Assembly: GCA_019120675.1 (NCBI GenBank)
Contig: DWUQ01000096.1
Location: 1 to 17,358 of the forward strand
Direction of reading: 5' to 3'
Source: Candidatus Paenalcaligenes intestinipullorum
GTDB taxonomy: Bacteria; Pseudomonadota; Gammaproteobacteria; Burkholderiales; Burkholderiaceae_B
DNA length: 17,358 nucleotides
Shown here: positions 1 to 7,594 of the stretch, piece after piece
Layout: each line of letters starts with the position of its first letter
Numbering within the stretch: the first letter of the stretch is position 1
Position numbers and translations under genes: made by a program
The notes under the pieces: generated by a model
The model's database searches: none
What the model was told of the DNA's origin: nothing
Seen by the model: the letters and a program-made list of their open reading frames with translations, nothing else

Positions 1-1743
1 AATACCGTAGCGTTCAAAGACATCGAGCTGAATTCTACGGGCGCCTTACAAACACGAGATGCGCGGCCTAAGCTTGAGTGGCGTATGATGGCACCTTGGC
101 TGAGTTACAGTGAGGCCAACGATGAGTTCCGTTTAGAAAAGTTCGTCTTTCGAGCCAAGGCGCAACAAGCCGGCCGCGATGTCGAGGCGGCATTAAACAT
201 CCCGCTGATGCGGCTCACGGATACGCTCGCTCAAGTCGAGCCCATCCAAGGCAGCATCAAGCGTAGTGGCAACAACACATGGGGTGTTAACCTACGTGCG
301 GACGATTTTGCAGGCACCATTCAGCACCTAACCGCGAACCGTTTTGAACTCGAAGGAGTGATCAAGCGACCCTTGCAAGCTTGGCGGATTAATTTAGCCA
401 GCCCACTCACGTGGACTCGCCAGCAGCACACCTTATCGTGGGCGGAGCTGACAGGCCTACTCAGTCTCGAAGACGAGGGCTTGGCAGACAATAAGATCAG
501 TACCACCTTGCAGGGGCAGGGCGAGTGGGCACTGCAATCGCAGCATGCCTCTTTGCGCTTAAAAGCCTTTACCGAGCAGCAAGCCAACAGCAGCGTACAG
601 CTCAATACACAGTACCAGTACGGGCAACAGCCTGACCTAACCGTGCGCCTGCATGCCCAGCATACGAGCTTTTCAGATTGGATTCCTTCTTCAGTGCGTC
701 GCGCTCAGCGCCGTGGCGAAAAAGCCGCCGCGGAAGGGGTGCAAGACGAAGCTGCTCCCAAAGACTTTATCGGGCCTAAAGCTGGGCCGAGGTTCCCCTT
801 TGAGTGGCTGCAGGCACTGAATGCCCGGGCGACCTTGCGGGTGGATCATTCCCGCTTAGGGCGCTTAGCCTTGGATCAGCTTCGCTCGGATCTGGTGCTC
901 CAAGATGGTCAGTTGCGCATAAAGTTTAATAGCCCCGAGTTTTACCAAGGCAGTTTGGTGGGCGAGTTTACTGCCAATAGCCAACAGCGGCTGACGGCCA
1001 ATCTAGATGCCTACGAGGTCACCCTCAAACCACTACTCACGAGTATTTGGGGCGATAGTCCTTTAGCAGGGCAAAGCGATTTATCCCTCCGGTTCACCAC
1101 ACACGGTGAATTTTATGGGCATTGGCTTGACCACGCCCAAGGCGGCTTTAACCTAGATATCCGCGATGGAGAGGTGTATGGGCTCAACGCCTACCAAAGT
1201 TTGGCGGCCGCAGTCGAGGTGGCTGAGCAGGCTTTCCAGCCCCAGCTGCCCGTGCTCAGCGATCGCTTTGATGCGCAAGCCGTGACGCCTTTTGCCGCCT
1301 TTAGCATGCAGTCTGCCTTCCAAGAGGGTAAGCTCACGATCACTGCACTGAGTGCGCTGTCTGAGCGTTTGCGTTTAAGCATGGAAAAGCCGACCTACAT
1401 CAATCTGCACACGGGTGAACTGCATTGGTTATGGGTACTACGTTTATTGCGCAAAAAGGCCAACCTAGAGGATCCGTCCTTAAAGCAATTGGTGAATGTA
1501 CCCGTGCCTATGCGCATCACCGGCAGTTGGTCGCGACCGTTGTACCACTTTGATTGGGAAAACATCCAAGCTCCCGTCATACAAAAAGCTCTAGAAAGCC
1601 CTGTGTTTATGACGTTGGTCACAGCGCAAAATGAGGCGGAACAGGCGCAGTCCACTTCGGGTGCCGCTCTGATCCGCGCACGCAGCAGTGCCCCTTCTGC
1701 ACGCAGCTTGGGCGAGGCGATGAAGGATTTGTTCGGACGTTAA
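1..1743 (+). CDS. AsmA family protein, C-terminal part (5' end outside window)
   Basis: The frame is open from base 1, so the gene starts upstream; 580 residues are visible up to the TAA at 1741-1743. The sequence is beta-strand rich with repeated short segments of the kind Gly-Glu-Phe/Leu-Thr-Ala and a C-terminal region around bases 1050-1250 with the pattern Leu-Ser-Leu-Arg-Phe, then Gly-Gly-Phe-Asn-Leu-Asp-Ile-Arg-Asp-Gly-Glu-Val-Tyr-Gly-Leu-Asn, which is typical of AsmA C-terminal domains. AsmA-like proteins are anchored in the inner membrane by an N-terminal helix, reach into the periplasm, and are linked to outer-membrane assembly and phospholipid transport. The N-terminal membrane helix that would confirm the topology is not in the window. 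The last ~40 residues are rich in Ala, Ser and Arg and look disordered. The stop abuts the ferredoxin stop on the other strand with no gap. Confidence 0.8.
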   Translation, partial: NTVAFKDIELNSTGALQTRDARPKLEWRMMAPWLSYSEANDEFRLEKFVFRAKAQQAGRDVEAALNIPLMRLTDTLAQVEPIQGSIKRSGNNTWGVNLRADDFAGTIQHLTANRFELEGVIKRPLQAWRINLASPLTWTRQQHTLSWAELTGLLSLEDEGLADNKISTTLQGQGEWALQSQHASLRLKAFTEQQANSSVQLNTQYQYGQQPDLTVRLHAQHTSFSDWIPSSVRRAQRRGEKAAAEGVQDEAAPKDFIGPKAGPRFPFEWLQALNARATLRVDHSRLGRLALDQLRSDLVLQDGQLRIKFNSPEFYQGSLVGEFTANSQQRLTANLDAYEVTLKPLLTSIWGDSPLAGQSDLSLRFTTHGEFYGHWLDHAQGGFNLDIRDGEVYGLNAYQSLAAAVEVAEQAFQPQLPVLSDRFDAQAVTPFAAFSMQSAFQEGKLTITALSALSERLRLSMEKPTYINLHTGELHWLWVLRLLRKKANLEDPSLKQLVNVPVPMRITGSWSRPLYHFDWENIQAPVIQKALESPVFMTLVTAQNEAEQAQSTSGAALIRARSSAPSARSLGEAMKDLFGR

Positions 1744-2001
1744 CTAGGCTTTTTTGGCCAAGGTGAGCTGTTTGTACTTGGCGAGCAGCGTGTCGTTGTC
1801 TTCGGTGTGATTAGGGTCGACCTCAATGCATTCGACCGGACAGAACACCACGCATTGGGGTTCATCAAAGTGGCCAACGCACTCGGTGCAAAGCGAAGGA
1901 TCGATCTCGTAGATTTCTTCGCCCATGTAAATGGCCGTATTGGGGCATTGAGGCTCGCATACATCGCAGTTGATGCATTCTTCAGTAATATGTAGAGCCA
2001 T
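1744..2001 (-). CDS. fdx: 2[4Fe-4S] ferredoxin, YfhL / Allochromatium (Alvin) type
   Basis: This is an 85-residue cytoplasmic electron carrier with two cluster-binding motifs. The first is C9-x2-C12-x2-C15-x3-C19. The second is C38-x2-C41-x8-C50-x3-C54, with an extra Cys at 58. The eight-residue insertion in the second motif (Val-Gly-His-Phe-Asp-Glu-Pro-Gln) is the hallmark of Alvin-type ferredoxins, known for very low and unequal cluster potentials. Its electron partners cannot be deduced here. It is last in the rsmD-coaD-fdx series, 67 bases after coaD, an order I recall from Bordetella and its relatives. The upstream gap holds a near-perfect inverted repeat (2017-2038), so it may have its own control. 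The Shine-Dalgarno sequence is weak. Confidence 0.93.
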   Translation of the reverse strand: MALHITEECINCDVCEPQCPNTAIYMGEEIYEIDPSLCTECVGHFDEPQCVVFCPVECIEVDPNHTEDNDTLLAKYKQLTLAKKA

Positions 2002-2016
2002 AATGATTCACTCAAC

Positions 2017-2038
2017 GTAAATAGGTAAACCTACTTAC
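2017..2038. repeat. Inverted repeat upstream of the ferredoxin gene
   Basis: Two 10-base arms, GTAAATAGGT (2017-2026) and ACCTACTTAC (2029-2038), are complementary except at one position and are separated by only AA. An outer pair, AACGTA (2014-2019) and TACGTT (2043-2048), is also complementary. The repeat lies 16 bases before the fdx start codon on the minus strand. The near absence of a loop suits a protein-binding operator better than an RNA hairpin, and no T-run follows, so it is unlikely to be a terminator of coaD. The regulator is unknown. Confidence 0.5.
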
Positions 2039-2068
2039 AGTGTACGTTAAAAGACGCTAAAACAGCGA

Positions 2069-2581
2069 TTAACCCTTGGGTTTGTGGCTGTGTTCTTGGC
2101 GTACGGAGGTCGCTTTGCTCGCAAGCCAACGCTCCACAGAGGGAAACACAAACTTACTCACATCGCCACCCAGCAAAGCGATCTCACGCACAATGGAGCC
2201 TGAAATAAATTGATATTGATCCGATGGCGTCATAAACAAGGTCTCGACTTCAGGCAATAAATGCCGATTCATGCCTGCCATTTGAAACTCGTACTCAAAA
2301 TCCGATACGGCACGTAAGCCACGTACAATCACGCGGCCATCTTGCTCACGTACAAAGTCCTTGAGTAGTCCACCAAAGCTGTGGACTTCAACATTACGAT
2401 AATGCCCCAGCACCTCTTGGGCGATTTCAACTCGTTCTTCGACCGTAAAAAACGGCTTTTTAGCTTGGCTATAGGCCACGCCCACGACCACACGATCAAA
2501 AAGATTGGCAGCACGCCGTACGAGGTCTTCATGGCCACGAGTCAGTGGATCAAAGGTACCGGGATAAATAGCAGTAATCAT
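2069..2581 (-). CDS. coaD: Phosphopantetheine adenylyltransferase
   Basis: This is the penultimate enzyme of coenzyme A synthesis. It transfers AMP from ATP to 4'-phosphopantetheine, giving dephospho-CoA and pyrophosphate, and works in the cytoplasm, usually as a hexamer. The 170-residue protein has the expected nucleotidyltransferase motifs: YPGTFDP at 6-12, the TxGH signature (TRGH, 14-17), a Lys at 42, GLRAVSDFEYEFQMA at 88-102, and ISGSIVREIA followed by GGDVSKFV at 126-145. Length is normal (about 160), with a short basic/His C-terminal tail. It lies 61 bases after rsmD and 67 before fdx on the same strand. The region before the ATG lacks a clear Shine-Dalgarno sequence. Confidence 0.97.
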   Translation of the reverse strand: MITAIYPGTFDPLTRGHEDLVRRAANLFDRVVVGVAYSQAKKPFFTVEERVEIAQEVLGHYRNVEVHSFGGLLKDFVREQDGRVIVRGLRAVSDFEYEFQMAGMNRHLLPEVETLFMTPSDQYQFISGSIVREIALLGGDVSKFVFPSVERWLASKATSVRQEHSHKPKG

Positions 2582-2642
2582 GTGTGTTAGGATGCGTTAG
2601 GGTGAAAAACGTCCAGCACGGCAAGCGTCGATAACAGGAAAA

Positions 2643-3221
2643 TCAGGCATTATTCACTGTTTTTTGGGTTGCGGCAAATCGGAATAAGTGGAAATATACC
2701 TGCCCAGCCCGCTGTTGGCGTTCCATAACCAAATAATCAGGTGGGGTTACAGGTGCTTCACACTCTACATAGACAAGGGCCTCGGGGGCAAGTACTTGCG
2801 GTAAAATTGGCCATACCTTATCCAGCCATTGTTGACCAAAGGGTGGGTCTAAAAACACCAAATCATAGGGCGCCTCAGTACGGCTCAGCACATGCAAGGC
2901 ATCGCCCGCATGAATACGTATAGAATGGGCACCCAGCTTATTGCGTAACGTGCGTAATGCGCTTACAGCCAATGGGTGAGGCTCCACCATTTGCACATGC
3001 GCCACCCCATGTGAGGCCGCTTCAAAGCCCAAAGCACCCGAGCCGGCGAATAGATCAAGCACACGCTTAGATTGAAAGCCGTCGCCCCAAAAGTGGCGTA
3101 GCCAATTGAATAACGTTTCGCGCACACGATCGGGCGAGGGTCGCAAACCGGCCACATCCGGTACTAAAATCGGAGTACGGCGGTACGCACCCCCTACAAT
3201 ACGAATAGTATGTTTTTTCAT
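2643..3221 (-). CDS. rsmD: 16S rRNA (guanine-966-N2)-methyltransferase
   Basis: RsmD methylates G966 of 16S rRNA in the small subunit, using S-adenosylmethionine. The 192-residue protein shows the family N-terminus (IRIVGGAYR, then RPSPDRVRETLFNWL at 27-41), the SAM-binding loop LDLFAGSGALGFEA at 55-68, an acidic residue at the end of the next strand (MVEP, 78-81), and the catalytic DPPF motif at 125-128. It is first in the minus-strand rsmD-coaD-fdx series and is divergent from ftsY across 93 bases. Pairing of rsmD with ftsY and coaD is common in Proteobacteria. The ATG at 3219-3221 is the only start that keeps the conserved N-terminus; no good ribosome binding site precedes it. Confidence 0.96.
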   Translation of the reverse strand: MKKHTIRIVGGAYRRTPILVPDVAGLRPSPDRVRETLFNWLRHFWGDGFQSKRVLDLFAGSGALGFEAASHGVAHVQMVEPHPLAVSALRTLRNKLGAHSIRIHAGDALHVLSRTEAPYDLVFLDPPFGQQWLDKVWPILPQVLAPEALVYVECEAPVTPPDYLVMERQQRAGQVYFHLFRFAATQKTVNNA

Positions 3222-3314
3222 AAAAATTTTATGGCGTCTGAGTCGGCTCAGAGCCAGCAGGTTTACAGTTATCGAGCCACCAACAAAGTTTCATTTTAGT
3301 AAAGTGTAGAGTGT

Positions 3315-4745
3315 ATGTTCAGTTTTTTTAAAAGAAAGAAAACCGCTCCCCAGCCATCGCCCGCCAAGCCAGAATTAGAGCCAACGGTCGAGGTCGAGTC
3401 TGAACCCTTAGTTCAGGTGGAAGCGGAGGTCGAGCAGCCCGTTGAAGCCGAGGCAAACGTCGAGCCAGCGGTCGATGTCGTCGTAGAGCCAGTGGTTGAG
3501 ACGGTCGTCACAGAGGTAGAGGTCGAAGTCTTCCCCCTGTCTGAGTCCGCGCCAGTCGAAGAGGCTTTTGATGCGCACTCATTGCCTGCTGAGTCCTCCC
3601 CAGTCGAAGAGGCCTCGGACACTTCACGTCGCCCCAGCGCCCAACCGGAATCATTACAGATTGATAACAGCATGTTTCACGAGCAGCATCGTGAGGCCGC
3701 TGCGGTTGAGCCCATAGCGTCGAGTGACGCGTCAGCAGAATTCGAGCCTAGTATTGTTTCGCCAACGATTCCCGAGCCGACAACGGCACCTGTTGCCTCT
3801 GAGCCTGAGCCCGCAGCGCCCAAACGCTCATGGTTATCTCGTCTACGCGCTGGCCTCTCGCGTACGGGTCAGGCCATTGGTGGTGTCTTTGTAGGCGTAA
3901 AAGTCGACGAGGATTTATTCGAAGAGCTGGAAACCGCGTTGATTATGGCGGATGCGGGCGTGGAAGCTACGGAGCAGCTACTAACCGCTTTGCGGGCGCA
4001 CGTGCGCAAGGAGCGCCTAACCGAGGCCTCACAAGTCAAAGACGCGTTGCGTGGCTTACTTACTGAGCATTTACGCCCTCTTGAAAAAAACTTTGAGCTG
4101 CAACGCGGTCACCCAGTAATCACCATGATTGCTGGGGTCAACGGTGCGGGTAAAACCACCTCCATTGGCAAACTAGCCAAAACCTTTCAAACTCAAGGCG
4201 CTTCCGTTTTGCTCGCTGCGGGCGACACCTTTCGTGCGGCAGCGCGCGAGCAGCTGGTGGAGTGGGGGCGGCGCAACAACGTGACCGTCATTGCCCAAGA
4301 GGGGGGCGACCCAGCTGCCGTGGCCTTTGATGCCGTCAATGCAGGGAAAGCGCGCCAAACTGGTGTGGTGATGGTGGACACAGCAGGTCGCTTACCCACT
4401 CAGCTGCATCTAATGGAGGAGCTGAAAAAGGTAAAACGCGTCATTACCAAAGCCGAGGGCAGTGCTCCCCACGAGGTGTTGTTGGTGGTGGATGGTAACA
4501 CCGGACAAAATGCGCTGTCGCAAATCAAAGCCTTTGATGCTGCGATTGGTTTGACAGGCTTGGTAGTGACCAAACTCGACGGCACCGCGCGCGGTGGTAT
4601 TCTGGCTGCTGTTGCTGCGGGCGGCCAAGGCGTGCGCCCCATACCCGTGTATTGGATTGGCGTCGGGGAAAGCATCGACGACTTACAGCCTTTTGTGGCG
4701 GCCGAGTTCGCCGGGGCGTTGCTGGGTGATGACATCAAGGCCTAA
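3315..4745 (+). CDS. ftsY: Signal recognition particle receptor FtsY
   Basis: This is the SRP receptor GTPase. It docks SRP-ribosome-nascent chain complexes at the inner membrane and hands them to the Sec translocon by reciprocal GTP hydrolysis with Ffh. The 476 residues divide into a basic start (FKRKK), an acidic A domain to about 165 dominated by Val-Glu and Pro-Val-Glu repeats, an N helical bundle from about 170 (SWLSRLRAGLSRTGQAIGG), and the G domain. G-domain motifs are the P-loop GVNGAGKTT (274-282), DTFRAAAREQL, DTAGR (355-359), TKLDGTARGG (from 419) and the C-terminal GVGE...DLQPF. The A domain contains a 16-codon duplication (see repeat at 3543-3613). The gene is divergent from rsmD, and its stop overlaps that of the CYTH-CHAD gene by four bases. 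Confidence 0.97.
   Translation: MFSFFKRKKTAPQPSPAKPELEPTVEVESEPLVQVEAEVEQPVEAEANVEPAVDVVVEPVVETVVTEVEVEVFPLSESAPVEEAFDAHSLPAESSPVEEASDTSRRPSAQPESLQIDNSMFHEQHREAAAVEPIASSDASAEFEPSIVSPTIPEPTTAPVASEPEPAAPKRSWLSRLRAGLSRTGQAIGGVFVGVKVDEDLFEELETALIMADAGVEATEQLLTALRAHVRKERLTEASQVKDALRGLLTEHLRPLEKNFELQRGHPVITMIAGVNGAGKTTSIGKLAKTFQTQGASVLLAAGDTFRAAAREQLVEWGRRNNVTVIAQEGGDPAAVAFDAVNAGKARQTGVVMVDTAGRLPTQLHLMEELKKVKRVITKAEGSAPHEVLLVVDGNTGQNALSQIKAFDAAIGLTGLVVTKLDGTARGGILAAVAAGGQGVRPIPVYWIGVGESIDDLQPFVAAEFAGALLGDDIKA
3543..3613 (+). repeat. 48-base period direct repeat in the FtsY acidic domain
   Basis: A 23-base unit at 3543-3565 recurs at 3591-3613. The last 14 bases, CCAGTCGAAGAGGC, are identical in both copies, and the first nine differ at a few positions. 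The offset is 48 bases, or 16 codons, so the frame is kept and the protein repeats ESxPVEEA. It looks like a small in-frame duplication within the disordered acidic A domain. Confidence 0.75.
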
Positions 4746-6271
4746 TGCCCACGCTCTTTACCACTAAAACGTAAGGCACGTAGTTTTTTAAAGCGTTTGA
4801 GCACGCGCCGGCTCTGTTGCTGGCGCGTAGCGGTTAACCAGCCCAACGCCCAGCCGCGCTGCTCGTCATCTTGTACGTGGCGAGCACACCAGCGCAACGC
4901 CACATCCACATCCATAATTTTGCCCAAACGGCGCTGGATACGTTGCAGTTCGGCAAGCAGCGGCGCTTGTTTCTTGCTTCCAAGTACTTCTAAGCAATAA
5001 CTGAGATTTTTAATCCGGTTACGTAAACGGTGTTGTTGTGCAGGGGGTAGGGTGGCAAAGCGACGGCTGCGCTTCTGTATGCGTTTAAACTGAGTTTTTA
5101 AGCGCTGGTTTAATGCCTCAGACAACTCCTCACCGCTTAGGCTGGTGGCAACCGTGGTGCGTTCCGTCACCAACAAGGCTAGGTTCGCCAATAAGCAGTG
5201 CTGAAACGCCACACTGGCCGCTAGTCCACTCGGGTCAACAGGGTGAGTAGAGGGCTCAGGCACGGGTGTTGTTTCCGGCAAGCCCGCTGCGCGCAACGCA
5301 GGCAGCACCTCTAGTCGCAATAAATCCTGATCACGAGCCACACCAAAATGGCGGAAATGCGCTCTTAGGGCGCGGTTCAGTTGCTTTTCCGTTGGGCTTA
5401 ACCACGGTTGGAACAGTTGCCGATACGCGCGCAAGCGACGAATACCCACACGCATGAGTGTTAAGTACTCTGCTTGTTGGGCTGGGGAGGCGTGTAAATT
5501 ATCCACTCGGGCCAAAAACGCCGCGTTACGAATCACTTGACTTAAATACGCACTGCTAATGTCCTGATAGCAACTCAGTAAGGTGCCAGTGGTGTCCGCG
5601 GATAGGGGCGGTAATCGAAAACCAGATTGTGCTAAGTACTGAGCCGGCTCTAGGGTGACCGCTTTGTCATTATGTTGTGTGGCGGCGGCCACCAGCAACG
5701 TACCGCGCTCGGATTTACTACGCAGCTCAATAATAAGTTGATGTTGGCTAAGCCAGTCGGCTCCGACGGTAAACAAGTCGGCCACATCGCCTTCAATCAA
5801 CTCAAACTCAATTTCTTGGATGGCCAACTGGAGGCCTTGGCTTTGAATGCTGCCTAGATCCAAAGCCAGTTCGATTTTTGTATCCTGATGCCAAAGGTCA
5901 ACGATTTGTCGTGTGACGTGCGTCTCGTATTTTGGAAGTAAATAGGGACCAAGCTCCAGCAAGAAAGCCGCCTGAGGATGATGTCGATAAAGGTCGAGAT
6001 TCAGCTCAGGCTGTTCGACGGGGTGGTTGAGTTCAAGAGTAGACAGTTCATCGGGGCCAGCAAGCTTCAAGGTTTGCACCCATTGATTGCCCTCAAGGCG
6101 CAAGCGCAGTGCGGCTTTTGCTCCAGCTAAGACAGCTTCTTGGGTATCATAGTAGATGGCGTGAAGTAACTGCGTACGTGGGCTGAGTTGTTGGACGTGC
6201 TGCGCTAAGCCGTCTACTTGGCCATTAGGAATATAAAACTTTAATTCACGTTCAAGCACGTTTTCATTCAC
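4742..6271 (-). CDS. CYTH and CHAD domain-containing protein (triphosphatase/polyphosphate-binding type)
   Basis: This 509-residue protein has two domains. The CYTH domain (about 5-205) starts with ExExK (E7, E9, K11), followed by YYDT (40-43), ALRLRLEG (54-61), a Lys at 69, EIEFELIEGD (153-162) and RSKSERG (184-190). These charged residues line the triphosphate tunnel in the family, so inorganic triphosphatase activity like that of E. coli YgiF is the best guess. The CHAD domain (about 235-505) is helical and basic, with MRVGIRRLRAYRQLF at 273-287 and RIKNLSYCLEVLG further on; CHAD domains bind polyphosphate. The start is GTG, chosen because it sits six codons before the ExExK motif; a nearby ATG is out of frame. 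It is convergent with ftsY (stops overlap) and divergent from ribBA. Its substrate cannot be proven from sequence. Confidence 0.9.
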   Translation of the reverse strand: MNENVLERELKFYIPNGQVDGLAQHVQQLSPRTQLLHAIYYDTQEAVLAGAKAALRLRLEGNQWVQTLKLAGPDELSTLELNHPVEQPELNLDLYRHHPQAAFLLELGPYLLPKYETHVTRQIVDLWHQDTKIELALDLGSIQSQGLQLAIQEIEFELIEGDVADLFTVGADWLSQHQLIIELRSKSERGTLLVAAATQHNDKAVTLEPAQYLAQSGFRLPPLSADTTGTLLSCYQDISSAYLSQVIRNAAFLARVDNLHASPAQQAEYLTLMRVGIRRLRAYRQLFQPWLSPTEKQLNRALRAHFRHFGVARDQDLLRLEVLPALRAAGLPETTPVPEPSTHPVDPSGLAASVAFQHCLLANLALLVTERTTVATSLSGEELSEALNQRLKTQFKRIQKRSRRFATLPPAQQHRLRNRIKNLSYCLEVLGSKKQAPLLAELQRIQRRLGKIMDVDVALRWCARHVQDDEQRGWALGWLTATRQQQSRRVLKRFKKLRALRFSGKERGH

Positions 6272-6288
6272 TCAAAAAAGTAGCAACA

Positions 6289-6336
6289 GTCTGCATGGTA
6301 GCCAAATTGCATAGCTTGGCTTTCAGGAATGCAGAC
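6289..6336. repeat. Nested inverted repeats between the CYTH-CHAD gene and ribBA
   Basis: The outer arms GTCTGCAT (6289-6296) and ATGCAGAC (6329-6336) are perfectly complementary. Inside them AGCCAA (6300-6305) and TTGGCT (6316-6321) also pair, leaving a 10-base loop. The structure lies 18 bases upstream of the CYTH-CHAD GTG and 83 bases upstream of the ribBA ATG. It could act as a hairpin in an mRNA leader or as a DNA operator for the divergent pair. It does not match the conserved blocks of an FMN riboswitch. Confidence 0.5.
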
Positions 6337-6419
6337 CAGTGGTTATGATCAGATATTATTCTACGAATTTTGCGGGTAGACGCTAAAATACTCGTTCTAC
6401 TCTATTAGGCAGGAACAGC

Positions 6420-7574
6420 ATGAGTTATACCGAATCTCAACGCCCTCAAGCAAGCTTTGATATTGCACCCACCTCCGAAATTGTCGCTGATTTACGCGCT
6501 GGCAAGATGGTTATTTTGGTTGACGAGGAGGACCGTGAAAACGAGGGCGATTTACTAATGGCCGCCGAGTTTGTGACCCCCGAGGCGATCAATTTCATGG
6601 TGACTCATGGTCGCGGTTTGGTCTGCTTAACGCTGACCGAAGAGCGTTGCATCCAGCTGGACTTGCCTCTTATGGCCACGCGCAATGGTACGCGCTTTGG
6701 CACGAATTTTACCGTTTCTATCGAAGCAGCAACTGGTGTGGAAACCGGTATTTCGGCTGCTGATCGAGCGCGTACTGTACAGGCTGCCGTAGCCCGCGAT
6801 GCCAAGCCCACTGATCTCGTCCAGCCTGGGCATATTTTCCCCTTAAAGGCGGCCAAAGGCGGGGTGCTGGTGCGCGCGGGCCATACCGAGGCCGGTTGCG
6901 ACTTGACCCAAATGGCGGGCCTCACCCCGGCCGCTGTGATTTGTGAAATTTTAAACGACGATGGCACGATGGCACGGTTGCCAGACTTGATCGAGTTTGC
7001 CAAAAAACACCAGCTCAAAGTCGGAACCATTGCGGACTTAATCCAATACCGCAGTGCCCACGAGTCTATGGTCGAGCGTGTGTTTACGCGCGATATCACC
7101 ACCCCGTGGGGGAAATTCAAAGGTGTGGGCTATCGTGATTTAGCGTCTGAGGAGTTGCATTTGGCGCTGATCCACGGCGAGCTTCAGCCCGATGTCGAAA
7201 CCTTAGTGCGGGTACACGAGCCTACGACCATCATGGATCTGCTGTGTGCTGAGGTCACCGAGCACAGCTGGAGTGTGGCCTCCGCACTCAAAACCATCCA
7301 AAATGCCGAATCAGGGGTCATGGTGTTACTCAACTGCCAAGACAACTCAGAAAAGCTTTTCGAGCAATTCAAGGCGCGTGCGCAGGAAAGCGCTGAAGAC
7401 TCCACCCAAGCCAAGCAAAACCGTTATGATTTACGTACCTACGGTATTGGTGCACAAATCTTACGCGATTTAGGCGTAAGCAAGGCTAAACTATTATCTC
7501 GCCCACGTAAAATGCCGAGCATGGCAGGGTTTTCCTTAGCCATTACGGGTTACCATAGCGAACCTAACCACTAG
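6420..7574 (+). CDS. ribBA: 3,4-dihydroxy-2-butanone-4-phosphate synthase with a degenerate GTP cyclohydrolase II-like domain
   Basis: The N-terminal domain (about 15-208) converts ribulose 5-phosphate to 3,4-dihydroxy-2-butanone 4-phosphate and formate, supplying the four-carbon unit for lumazine. Its motifs are intact: DEEDRENEGD (35-44), GRGLVCL (64-70), GHIFPL (137-142) and RAGHTEAGCDL (152-162). The C-terminal domain (about 212-380) aligns with GTP cyclohydrolase II by VRVHEPTT (264-271) and DLRTYGIGAQILRDLG (337-352). It lacks the three zinc-binding Cys residues and the catalytic RxEGRGIG segment, where the sequence reads NCQDNSEK instead. GTP cyclohydrolase II activity is therefore unlikely, and a separate RibA is expected elsewhere. 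A good ribosome binding site (AGGA, six bases before ATG) supports the start. ribH follows after 20 bases. Confidence 0.94.
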   Translation: MSYTESQRPQASFDIAPTSEIVADLRAGKMVILVDEEDRENEGDLLMAAEFVTPEAINFMVTHGRGLVCLTLTEERCIQLDLPLMATRNGTRFGTNFTVSIEAATGVETGISAADRARTVQAAVARDAKPTDLVQPGHIFPLKAAKGGVLVRAGHTEAGCDLTQMAGLTPAAVICEILNDDGTMARLPDLIEFAKKHQLKVGTIADLIQYRSAHESMVERVFTRDITTPWGKFKGVGYRDLASEELHLALIHGELQPDVETLVRVHEPTTIMDLLCAEVTEHSWSVASALKTIQNAESGVMVLLNCQDNSEKLFEQFKARAQESAEDSTQAKQNRYDLRTYGIGAQILRDLGVSKAKLLSRPRKMPSMAGFSLAITGYHSEPNH

Positions 7575-7594
7575 TTACTCTGGAGCCAAGCATT

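Noticed and set aside
1740..2015. Alternative 91-codon minus-strand frame across the ferredoxin gene
   Set aside because: The other frame encodes a complete ferredoxin with all cluster Cys residues, so this one is a shadow.
3413..3673. Minus-strand open frame of 86 codons rich in Ser and Thr
   Set aside because: It is the antisense shadow of the GTC-GAG repeats in the FtsY acidic domain.
6272..6419. Possible FMN riboswitch upstream of ribBA
   Set aside because: The gap contains inverted repeats but none of the conserved FMN-riboswitch sequence blocks, and it is short for that element plus an expression platform.
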